A stretch of 64,000 nt of DNA, from positions 20,738,765-20,802,764 of the forward strand of contig NC_087074.1 in assembly GCF_026151205.1 (NCBI RefSeq), written 5' to 3'. Of the stretch, positions 1 through 9,795 are shown piece by piece. Positions within the stretch are counted from its first letter, which is position 1, and every line of letters starts with the position of its first letter. The notes under the pieces were generated by a model. It was not told the origin of the DNA and did no database searches. It worked only from the letters and a program-made list of their open reading frames with translations. The stretch is from Bolinopsis microptera (taxonomy: Eukaryota > Ctenophora > Tentaculata > Lobata > Bolinopsidae). The translations under genes were made by a program, and so were the position numbers.

Positions 1-2008
1 ATTCCTGTTTTTATGGACCACCTACTAAAAACAAAATGAGTTATTCTATGTGAAAAAAAACAACCACAAGAAAACAACAATTTCAAGAGGGGAGTCCAGA
101 AATTACCGATACCAACACCATATAATAAGATCGTTGTTAATTTGTCAGATAGTGCATGTTTACATTTTTTCTAAGCAGCGCGTGCCTTTTTTCGAAATAT
201 TAACCCCATATAATACAAAACTTTGCGAATTAGCGGTGGTATAATTTTCACCTATGTGATCGCACCAGTGACATTACTTTGACACATAAACTAATCAAAC
301 GACTTTAATGATTCCAGAAAATTTTACTAACTGCATTTAGCTAGTTTATAGTAAATACACACGATCGCAGAATAGAGGAGCACAATTGGGCTCTTTGTTC
401 TGCGACCGTGTTTCCTCGATGGGCCGACAGGTTTTTGTTGTGTAGTAGTGCTGGGGAAAAAACACGCTTTAACTATCAATAAGAGTAATTTTTAATTCTT
501 GACCTGAGTGCCACAGTTTCTGTGGTAAAAACAAATTTATAGTTAAACGTTATATATCGTAGAAGGGCATGATTTACTCACATCACTAAGCATCTGGATG
601 GATAATTAGCACACAAGGATAAACTGACCTTTAAACATGACCACCAGCTATACCACGTAACCATAGCTCCGAAATGAATAAATTGCTCTACATAGAAACA
701 TCTGGCCTGATCCTATCACATTGTGGTCACCAGGGGTTCGGTAAAGCCCTTACAGGCAACTGGGTCCTTTTACCAGCCACAATAAAATTGGTCATGCCAG
801 TACTGTCATAAACTGTAACCAACTATTTTACCCGGGAGAAAGCTACCTTATTCTTTGTATTTTGTCTCAAGTACTAGAGCATCTTTTTTCTTCTCTTTTT
901 TCACTGTCTCTACTTTTATGTTGCCCAGATTGTTTGGTATGACTGTATTGGATTTTCAGATATAATCTTTATCATCAGTTACTGTTCTGCAGTAAACTTT
1001 TTCAATCAATTTTTATTGTATATTGGAAACTTCAGATTGTTTGTGTATTTGGAGTCTATAGAATTTCTATGGATTTTTTAAAGAATTTTTATAGAGTTTT
1101 TATAGAATTTTTAATATATCAGGGAATTTCATTTTTATTAACCTGATTTTTAAATTTGTTAGGCTGCTGAGTTTCATACTACGATTTCTTGTAGTCATTA
1201 TCCTTTCCTTTAGCCCTCTGTTAGAAAACCTGCTAACCCTTCTTGGATATCTGCTTGTTAGGTGCATCTGCCTTATTTAGTCACGTTATATTTTACAGTT
1301 TTTATCTCCTGTTTTCTGAACAGTTTCTTGTTCCACCTCCGTCTAAGGCAAAGATGCACACTCTCGTTAATTTAAGTATCATTTACAGCTGTGCATAAGG
1401 GTTAAATTTAAATTATTTAACCTTTTGGTGCTGTATAAAAATAACATTAATTTATTATTATTATTATTATTATTTAAAAATTAGATATCTTTTGCTAAAT
1501 TTTAAATTTTAAGTCATAGAGCAATCTTCTTAATTTTAAAATTTTTAAGAATAACTTTTAAGTTAACAGGATTAACTTGTTTAATATGATTATACGACAA
1601 ATAGAAATAAATTTAAAACTATCCGTGGTTTTTTTAAATAAATTATAATCTTACCTAAATCCAAAGCCAGCTTTGTAAAATTTACTATTAGATCATAATA
1701 TATCGTCAATTCTAAATATTTACAATGCAACATTTCATTAATCTACATACAAGCGTACTCCAGCCCCTGCACGCATCCGTTCTTATGCGGCGCGGCTTTC
1801 TAATAAATATCGTGTCAATGTGTACGTCTAAATGTTCATGTTTTGTGTAAACCGAATCCAATTGAGATTAGTGACAAGGATAAGGACCCAAGTGCCTGTA
1901 CGGCTTTTTCGGACCCCTGTGGACCACTACTCTTGAAATCGCTCTACAACTATTGAACATTTATAACTGTTATATAATATATAACGTCATTTGACAATTA
2001 TTATCACT
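1..2008. other. No gene recognised
   Basis: A+T-rich sequence with short random ORFs only. It holds a short TTA microsatellite (about 1438-1472). I see no splice-flanked exon, RNA gene or conserved motif here. Confidence 0.5.
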
Positions 2009-2349
2009 AGCAGGAACCCGTCTAACCCTTAAGTGGTGTCAAGACTCAAGAGACTAAAACAATTATTACCTATTTAATTCGCGTTTTTGACACCACTTGG
2101 GGGTCCAAATTTTGGGTTTTAAAACTCCTATTTCTTGGCCAATTTTTTATTTTTTCATGCTGATTTGAAGGCCATTAAAGCATTTGACCCAGTCATTTGA
2201 CCCCCTTTTTTTTTTTTTTTGACCCAGTCAAAAAGTTTCAGTTGTATATATTTTACGGTTTTTGCAGAAAGTCGTGTTAAAGTTGATGCCGTGGTGTCAG
2301 TAAAATGGCACGGATAAATATATATATATATCGTCTCGCTTTATACATA
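2009..2349 (+). repeat. Dispersed repeat R1, copy A (uninterrupted)
   Basis: About 330 bp shared with 43337-43645, from a start AGCAGGAA(A)CCCGTCTAACC to an end ATCGTCTCGCTTTATA, with scattered indels between copies. Near its left end a 12-bp inverted repeat (AAGTGGTGTCAA / TTGACACCACTT) can form a hairpin. I see no coding capacity, so it looks like a non-autonomous dispersed element. Its right end (TTTATACATAGTAAG) is the empty form of the site where a MITE has inserted in copy B. Confidence 0.75.
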
Positions 2350-2819
2350 GTAAGATTAATCTACAATCTAACTGTCTTGCTGAGGGGGAGGAGTAAACGC
2401 TTCACAAACTAAAATACTTACAACATACAAAATTTAAAACCATCGACACGGTTATAGTTAATATCAAGGGCCAATTTGGTATACCTCTATTTCGTTGTAA
2501 TATTTAGTATATCTTCACATCTTAATACTATAATGAAATACAATAGGATACATGTTTCGAGAAAGAAAGGTTGGTCCGATTATTAACAAAAGTAAACAAA
2601 AGTCCAACAGGGACTCCGTGGAGTCGAAAAAGGTACACGGCCGCTGTCTGGTGCTGCTAGGCATTTATTGATCAAGATGTTTTATTGTATTGGTTTTTTA
2701 TGATTCTATTGTTCGTGACTAATCAAGTTCTAAGTGGAGGTATAAAGTGCTGCTTAAGATACTTCGTCATCTCATGTCCAGTATAATGAATAAGATAGTA
2801 AACAATACAGTTTCAGTAG

Positions 2820-3191
2820 TTGACCCATACATTTAAGTCCGTCATAACTAACAACCAGTTAGAAATCACAGACAATAAAGCAGTCGAGGATGCAAAAAAA
2901 GCCATTGACACACTCCTCTCTAGCTCCAGTGCTAAGATCGTCGTCTCCCTGCCCACTCCAACTCCTGGCCCATTAAGTGATCTAACAAAACAATTTGTTT
3001 CGGAAATCACCCAATTTGTCTCCACTAAAAGAAAACTAAGTGACTTAATAAGTCATTTAGTTCTCTTTTAGTGGAGACAAATTGGGTACCGGCCCCTCTT
3101 CACTGTAAACAACACTGGAAACGTTTCCGGCCGTGCCATCTCTGCTGCCGGGCCACCCCAAGACTCTCCTAACCCACTGAAGGAAGATTGA
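2820..3191 (+). pseudogene. Coding remnant, unidentified (two exon-like blocks)
   Basis: Block one (2820-3030 or so) reads open with good codon character, ending near SEITQFVSTK. Block two (3072-3191) follows a CTCTTTTAG acceptor-like site and reads 39 residues to a TGA, ending AAGPPQDSPNPLKED. I do not recognise the protein. Block one has no ATG start, and a stop lies upstream in the same frame unless a splice acceptor at about 2819 is used. The end of block one and the start of block two are reverse complements of each other (the palindrome at 3009-3087). The two blocks may therefore not belong to one transcript. Confidence 0.35.
3009..3087. repeat. Near-perfect 39-bp-arm palindrome
   Basis: Left arm 3009-3047 starts ACCCAATTTGTCTCCACT. 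The right arm is its reverse complement, ending AGTGGAGACAAATTGGGT, with only two mismatches and essentially no loop (centre CTTAATAAG). The arms overlap the edges of the two coding-like blocks described for 2820-3191. Confidence 0.9.
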
Positions 3192-5639
3192 CGGATGTTA
3201 CTCGTCTAAATTTCTTCGAAGTAGCGCGCGCCGCTTTCTTCTCAAATGGCCCGATGGCAAGTGCTACGGGTCGGGCCAGACCATTAACAATGGTCAAAAG
3301 GAAGACCAACTTCATGTCTCAGAGTATGGTCTAAAAAAACTTTGTGTTAATATAAAACCTTTATTGTGCCTTTATCGTGCCTTATTTAAAAAAAATAATT
3401 TAAATTTAAGTAAAACAAAATTTAAATTTTATTGCCATATTACAATGAATAATAATATCATAATAAACATACTTAAACATAAACATCAGATAATAAACTC
3501 CTAAAAATTAGATATGCTCTTGGAGGACTTCGCCGCTTCGCCGCGCCGCGCAAACTAGCATTCTTGCTTCGCATCGTCAATCGTTGCTTTGTTTCGCAGA
3601 GCAACGATAAAATACGCTTTTTACTATATCATATATATACTGCTCGAAAATTTATCTCAATCATAAATTTGTATTAAGTAAAATACAATTTTTTTAAAGT
3701 AAAATACAATTTTTATTTTCCACAGAAGAATCAATACATATTGAATTATAAATATCCGATAATTCCATTAATAATCATTAAAAGTTGCTTTGTAAAATCA
3801 AAAACGAAAAGCCGTACGCTGAACGCGCGCGGCATCTTTTCGGCAGCAATTCCTAAATTAAATCAATAATCATGTTAATATGAGTATTCAACACTACTCG
3901 ACAACAAATATTTGCCGGCCCATCGACGATTCAGTCGCCGAAACAAAAATCAAATGATTGCTTTTTCGTTTCGGGAACTGTTTGAACCCATTATTATATC
4001 CGACTAATCATACTTTATAATTTTTAAAAAACAAAGCAAAGTAAAAAGATGTTCCTCGATGGACCGGCATTCGCAACTGCGAAACGTACGACAAACACCA
4101 CCACTAGCCCTTAATTGATGTTACAGGAAGCCAAAGAGAAGACGACCTAGTCACGGTTACCTGGGGACCTCAGGCTATTATGTTCATAAACACAACCGAA
4201 TAGAGATTAGGCGGAATGACAGGCTGAGCGCGGCCCAGTAAAGTCACGGCAGCGATTAAAGAGATAAGGAGTGAAGTTGATGAGCAAAAAGTAATCAGTT
4301 AAACAAAAAATTCAGTTAAACAAAAATTCAATTTTATGCCATTTATTACAGAGTAAACAAGTTTACAATAAATCAATTTGATATTTAAAGGAATCCTAAT
4401 TCAATGTGTAGTATGGTTGTCACTCTTTAAATAGATTAGATATAGGTTGACGGGGCAAAGGGGTGTGCGTGCTGTTCGCTATTGCTCACACCAAACGGCA
4501 ACCTAGTAAATGTTTTGTATGGACACCGGTCTCCATCACGATACAAAATTAGGATTGTAGAATTTATTGTATAACTTTTAGTGCAGTGGAGGAAGCGGTG
4601 TGGTGCATTAATAGAGTGACAGCCTACTGATTTAGAGTTGTTTTTAACTGAGCATAATGGGTATATTTTTGGACCTAAAGGCTTTACTATGGCAACTTTA
4701 AAATTGCTTCTTTTAATCATTTATTAAATATCACTTAAAAAATATATAAATCTGGAATCTGTTCACACATGGTTGAGGCTCCGGCTAATCGGTTCTCACT
4801 TCCTGACTACGAGAGTTCACAGATCTCCCCCTCCTTTTGTTAGGTCCATGGAAAGGTGAAGAAGTGAAGATTAAGGCCAGAGGGGGGGTTAAGGGGTCAA
4901 AAACATCGACCAAAATATTATTTTCTAAATCAATATAATTTTTGATGACAAAAACATTGCTGCTATTCACATATTTGTAGCTGCTTAACTTTTTTTAATA
5001 CTTGAGGTTAACCGATTTTCACAAAATTGACTATACAACATTGAGGTAAATAAAATTGAGGTTAATAATTCATTACACTCCATAATTTTTTGTTATTTCG
5101 GTCAGCAAATGTTAACTCTAAATTTGTCCTTGACTGCTAGTTTGGGTTTGGAAGGACAGGTAACAAACGGGGCAAGGACTGCGCATGCCTTAAAGCTTTT
5201 GCACACACCGAAACGCTAGTTCAGTTAGGTTTTTAGAGACAAGGCTCATATTAGGACTAGAAGAAATTTGTCAGTAGACATTAGGGGTTCTGTTTATAGT
5301 TGTTACTATAGGTTGCAGTTTGTTTTACTTAAACTTCTCAGATTAAATTTAGAAAATTCAAAAATATACATTTATTTTATTAAAACTTTCTCACGCATAC
5401 TTTACTCACAGGACAAGACTTGGAAAACAGTAGCCTAGGGAATTTAATTGAGATGTGTGTGACCAGCCGGTTATAATGTTTGGAAAATAACATTTGTGCA
5501 GTCAAAATCTTTTGTTAACTTTGGGGTTAAAATGTTAACAATTTTGGTTGATCTAGTGTTGTGGTTGTCAGGTGGGTCTGCCTGACGGATTAGAAGGCAG
5601 GGTTTCCTTGACGAATATGTGTAACCCTCATGTAAGGAT
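3192..5639. other. Non-coding, repeat-bearing stretch
   Basis: A+T-rich, with local GC-rich patches. I see no convincing gene. A 94-codon minus-strand ORF at 4436-4720 starts with ATG but has no recognisable features. A dispersed repeat lies at 4143-4232 and is listed separately. Confidence 0.4.
4143..4232 (+). repeat. Dispersed repeat R2 (GC-rich), copy 1
   Basis: This stretch (ACCTCAGGCTATTATG, then GCGGAATGACAGGCTGAGCG) recurs in reverse orientation at 14352-14428. Its core, GCGGAATGACAG(G)CTGAGCGCGGCC, recurs reversed again near 13168-13200. It is markedly more GC-rich than its surroundings. No coding role is visible. Confidence 0.6.
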
Positions 5640-5729
5640 ATTGGAGCACGGAATTATTTCAATTGGCCACTGTGACTGAGCTATTAAAAGGCCAACGTTT
5701 CACACTGACTTTTGGCCCACCCTGTACCA
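5640..5729. mobile_element. Right-end fragment of Tc1/mariner-like MITE
   Basis: The sequence from CACTGTGACTGAGCTATTA to the terminal inverted repeat CTGACTTTTGGCCCACCCTG followed by TA matches the right end of the complete element at 43646-44418. The rest of the element is missing. It lies about 250 bp upstream of the HTATSF1 acceptor. Confidence 0.7.
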
Positions 5730-5960
5730 TTACTGAATTTATCTGTGTATATTGTTTCTATTTTATAAAAATCTCCAAGAGATTTGTTTGATTCAACACG
5801 GACAAACTTATTTTCAGTTTTAGAAATGGATCTTCATGTTAGGAATTTATTCTTAAAATATATTTTTTGAATATTTACTGTGTTATAGATTTATTAATTC
5901 TTTTTGTCTATGATTCTGTTTGATAATAATAAACTTCTTGCAGAATTAATATATTATTTA

Positions 5961-5972
5961 ACCTCAGGAAAA
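5961..5972 (+). promoter_or_regulatory. 3' splice acceptor 5 nt before HTATSF1 ATG
   Basis: TTTAACCTCAG followed by GAAAA and then ATGG. The upstream in-frame sequence has no ATG of its own close by in a coding context, so the mature mRNA probably begins its leader here. It marks either the end of a 5'-UTR intron or a spliced-leader addition site. Confidence 0.55.
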
Positions 5973-7298
5973 ATGGCTGAGAAAGGTCTCTCAAGTGATG
6001 AATCGGACGAAGGGGAAGATAAGATAACTGTAGTGAGAGAAACAACTACAAGACCAGACATAGTTCCTCCTAAAGATGAACTTGAATACCAGTTACAGGC
6101 TGAACTCAGAGAAAAAGAAAAAATTGCAGCAGGACATTATTACTCTGATCCCAATGATGGTACATGTTATGAATGGGATGAGAGTCAGAGGGCCTGGTTT
6201 CCACGTATCACAGAAGACTTTTTGGCAGCATATCAAATGAGTTATGGTGTGACCCAAGACAACCAGTCCTCAAGTCCTGACAAGGACACCAAATCTGTGG
6301 AGTCAACTGATGTCAAGGAATCTTTACCTATTTCTGAACAGAAAGAGGACACTGTTCAAGTTGATCAAAATGAAGAAAGTGACTGTTCAAAAACTGTCGA
6401 AGAAAAATCTGTGCCAAAGAAACAGAAAAAGGAACCTGAATGGTTTCAAATGGATGCAGATAAGAACACATGGATTTATGTGTCTGGACTTCCTCTGTCG
6501 ATGAACTCTGATGAATTTCTTGCATTAGTTGGGAAGTATGGTTTAGTTATGGAGGACCCAGACACCGAGAAGAAAAGATTCAAAATGTATACCGACGACG
6601 AAGGAAACTTTAAAGGTGATGCAAAGTGCTGTTACTATAGAAAAGAGTCAATACCACTGGCAATTCAAATGTTAAACGGAACTAAGCTTCCGGGATCAAC
6701 TCATAAAGTGAAAGTTGAACAGGCGAATTTCGTTTTGAAAGGTGAATTCAACCCTAAATTAAAACCAAAGAAGAAAAACAATAAGAATAAGAAAAAGCGT
6801 AAGAAACAAGATAATATGTTAGATTGGAGGGATAGGGCTGGTGGTAATGATCTACGACCAAAACACGCCAAAATTGTCATCATGAAACACTGTTTCGATC
6901 CTAAAGAGTTTCTCGAAGATGCTTGTATGATCACTGAAATTCGAGATGACATAAAACAAGAATGTGAGAAGCTTGGACCAGTGAAAAAGGTTTTTCTGTT
7001 TGATCGACATCCTGATGGTGTAGTCTCAGTTAAATTTGATACTCACGAAGCTGCTGAGGATGCAGTCAAAGGTTTTGACAAAAGGTGGTTTGGTGGCCAG
7101 CAAATACAAGCTCACCAGTGGGATGGTGTGACCGATTATGCGATAGAAGAAACGGCTAAAGACCGTGAAGTTAGGTTAGCCAGCTGGCACAAGTTCATTG
7201 GAGATGGGGAAGTGGATGAGACTGCCCCTGCTACTCCCTCAGACAAACCTTCAGAACAATTATCAGTAAATACTGAAGATCATAATATTACAGCATAG
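5973..7298 (+). CDS. HTATSF1: HIV Tat-specific factor 1 homologue (U2 snRNP splicing factor)
   Basis: The product is 441 aa in one uninterrupted exon. It starts at the ATG in good context right after the acceptor (MAEKGLSSDESDEGEDK). The N-terminal motif YEWDESQRAWFPRITEDF (about residues 75-92) closely matches the animal Tat-SF1/yeast Cus2 family. RRM1 spans about residues 165-250 (IYVSGLPL). A Lys/Asn-rich linker follows. The C-terminal U2AF-homology motif domain (about 295-395) has the diagnostic R-W-F at 371-373, which in this family binds tryptophan-containing ligand motifs such as SF3B1. Known role: nuclear, assists U2 snRNP and branch-site recognition. The long acidic C-terminal tail of vertebrate TAT-SF1 (about 755 aa) is absent, as in shorter invertebrate forms. 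The reading frame is intact. A transposon begins 34 bp after the stop, so its 3' UTR is either very short or includes that element. An intronless coding region could be ancestral intron loss or retroposition. Confidence 0.93.
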   Translation: MAEKGLSSDESDEGEDKITVVRETTTRPDIVPPKDELEYQLQAELREKEKIAAGHYYSDPNDGTCYEWDESQRAWFPRITEDFLAAYQMSYGVTQDNQSSSPDKDTKSVESTDVKESLPISEQKEDTVQVDQNEESDCSKTVEEKSVPKKQKKEPEWFQMDADKNTWIYVSGLPLSMNSDEFLALVGKYGLVMEDPDTEKKRFKMYTDDEGNFKGDAKCCYYRKESIPLAIQMLNGTKLPGSTHKVKVEQANFVLKGEFNPKLKPKKKNNKNKKKRKKQDNMLDWRDRAGGNDLRPKHAKIVIMKHCFDPKEFLEDACMITEIRDDIKQECEKLGPVKKVFLFDRHPDGVVSVKFDTHEAAEDAVKGFDKRWFGGQQIQAHQWDGVTDYAIEETAKDREVRLASWHKFIGDGEVDETAPATPSDKPSEQLSVNTEDHNITA

Positions 7299-7332
7299 TG
7301 ATCCTGTATAATTCAAATTCTTCTCAATTTAA

Positions 7333-8618
7333 AGGATGAGGGGACCTTAGAATTTACTTCCAAATATTCGCGTTTAAGTCCTGTGAAAGTGTGTAGAATC
7401 AAAAAATACGCCGGACTGTGAAATCGATAATTCGTGCAATATCACGCCGCGCTCCTATTGGCTGATAGCAATTTTGGGCTGTGACGTCACTTATGTGTTA
7501 AGACCAACGTGCGCGCGCACCCTTTGCTCGTGTCAACATTTTGTTCTGTTCTGTTTTAATTACGTCGTGTTACCTTTGGCGTTTGCGAGAGCGGTATCTT
7601 TGGTTGCACTGAATTAGTCTAAGTTACGAATAATTCTCTTTAATAATAATAGTTAAATGTAACTCAGAAAGGCTTTCTTGTAGTTGTAGTAGGTATTTAT
7701 ATTTATAAATAGCTAAGATAAGTAGCATCCGATAACTAAACCACAAGCTGCTATTTTGTTTTGACTTGTTTGAAACCCGATATGGACACAATTAAAAAGA
7801 ATGTATGATGTAGTAGAAGACATTTTACCAGCTAGCCCTTGGCGCCTCTAGTCCTATCTGAGTACGCACGTGCGGTTTGACACTGTGCGTGTACCGGCCT
7901 TTAGTTGTACACTCATTTATAATTTACCGTTTTAGTTTGCTGTGACTTGAGTGTAAAGCGTAACGAATGTGGATGTGTTCGTCTGCTATGCTTGGTATAA
8001 TATTGCTTGGTGTAATAGTTGCAAATCTTGCTTACGTTATAAGTAGTGTCACATAGTGAGTTAGAACTTAAAAGCTTGGTGCTTGGTGCTTGTCCAACTG
8101 GAATGAAGACATGCATTTCATACCTACCCGATCCATTTTTATTAGGACCGTGTTGTGTTGATATGACATGTTGATATATCAACTGTGGTACGAAACAGGG
8201 AGTTGCTAGGTGTTACGTTGGGAGCTATAAATATACATAATTTACATGCCTTTCTGTGTGACTTCAATCTTATTCCAGGTGTATCTCGGCTCATGGTTAT
8301 CGTAGGATGATAATTCTTTTTTCAACCGGTCATAAAAAGTCTCCTCTCCATTGGTTATAGGCTCGTTAGTATCGTAAATTGTTAATTTATTCTTAATTAG
8401 TAATTTAGTCGGCCCGCACGCTCATTTTACCTGTATTTCTATATGCGCGGATCAGAGCAACTCACATAATTGACGTCACAGGTTCAAATTGTTTTGGCTG
8501 GATATCTCGGCGCGCGAATGAAATACAACTTTGCGGATTTCACTAAAGTGGTTTATACGATTAATGTAATAAAAGGATTTGCACGAGAAAAAAACTTTTT
8601 CTAAGGTCCCCTCATCCT
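7333..8618. mobile_element. TTAA-flanked non-autonomous DNA transposon (1,286 bp)
   Basis: Perfect 20-bp terminal inverted repeats, AGGATGAGGGGACCTTAGAA at 7333-7352 and its reverse complement at 8599-8618, are each flanked by TTAA (7329-7332 and 8619-8622). This is the target-site duplication expected of piggyBac-type elements. Subterminal regions are also related: TGTGACGTCAC(C/A)-TTATGTG-like motifs occur on both sides. No transposase ORF is visible, so it is probably a MITE-like derivative. It sits in the region just 3' of HTATSF1. An ATTAAA hexamer at 7791 could supply a poly(A) signal (inference). Confidence 0.85.
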
Positions 8619-9132
8619 TTAACCGTTGTGACCATGCTGTGCCAAGGAAAACTACATCGTTGTTCTGAAATTTGAACTTCAAATTCTGGTTATTGTACAA
8701 TAATGGCTTTGTGGTGCAGTTCTGTACCTGGATTTTTGAGTATTTTATAGCATGTCACGTCAGCACTATTTTGTGAACATTTCTAAGGGATGTCATAACC
8801 ATATATAAGACAGTCATTTTCCGTCTTCATTATTTGGAGTTCATCCGATGATGTTTGCTGTTTTTATAAGACCTATTTTAACTATCTAAATTGTTATATT
8901 GTATGAAAATATTTCGTTATTTGGCCAATGAGTTTCATTATAACATTTCAGTTTCACTTAAAAAGTAAAGTTTGAGAAAATTCTGTATTTATCTGGCATC
9001 TATCGTAGTTAACTTAAATTCTCAATATGCTTACCTCCATAATCCATGTACCTTATTCCTGTAGCCTGAACTGATGCAGTATTGTTTTGACTCTGCTTTG
9101 CTTATGACTTAAATATATCATTTTTTCCATTT

Positions 9133-9600
9133 CACCCTTTTGTAAAAAGGCAATAGTGAAAGGTTACGAATGGAGGTTTTTGCAGAAAAACGTGGTTTTT
9201 GGAGAAGGAGATAGGTGGGTTTAAATATGTTGTCATCTGTCCTTCCTTCCGTCCGTTACCATGCAACGAAAAAGTTGTGCGTTCGCGTGAGGATTGCTTG
9301 CGGAGATGTGATGTATAGATAGCCTCTAATACGCCCAATTCGTACGTGGCACGCGTAGTGTATTGATGTGTACACGAGTATAGTTTACCTTTGCTCACAA
9401 TTTTTTAAATTACAGATACAAGTTAAGTTCTACGGCAATTGAACTGAATTTCAAGTGTTTCCCGTATTTGATGCATAATTTATCAATATTATTATCATGA
9501 AGATTGAAGTGAGCTGATTGGAGCTTATACTTAAATTTATAGTAAATGTGAAATGGAAATCTAGCGTCCACCAAAACGAAACAACGGGCGCAATTCTTGT
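9133..9600 (+). repeat. Dispersed repeat R3, plus-orientation copy
   Basis: About 460 bp that recurs in reverse complement at 12440-12895. Matching blocks include CCCTTTTGTAAAAAGGC, CGTTACCATGCAACGAAAAA, GAGCTGATTGGAGCTTATAC and the CAACGGGC end. Short ORFs in both copies are shadows of this similarity. The pair brackets ACADM about 2.8 kb apart. Confidence 0.8.
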
Positions 9601-9780
9601 TTAAATATAGGTTGAGAGGTGAGGGGATACTTAGTTAACACGTGATCGAAATTAACCAATTAGGTTCATGCCTCACCTTGAACCCCCCCCCCCCCCCCCC
9701 CCAAGATACGCATCTATACTTGTTAGAATTTAAACACGTTGAAGTTTTACTACCTCACTTTCTAATAATAATATTCCAAT

Positions 9781-9795
9781 TCTCACAGAAGTAGA
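9781..9795 (+). promoter_or_regulatory. 3' splice acceptor 7 nt before ACADM ATG
   Basis: CCAATTCTCACAG is followed by AAGTAGA and then ATGG. As for HTATSF1, the coding region opens a few nucleotides after a canonical acceptor. Confidence 0.5.

Noticed and set aside
50-244. Short plus-strand ORF at the window start
   Set aside because: Begins with GTG, low-complexity Lys-rich start, no recognisable features.
4436-4720. 94-codon minus-strand ORF starting with ATG
   Set aside because: Ordinary length for chance, no domain, no splice or poly(A) context, and surrounded by repeats.
5904-5972. N-terminal extension of HTATSF1 upstream of the ATG
   Set aside because: It opens at TTG, is A+T-rich without family similarity, and a splice acceptor lies between it and the ATG.
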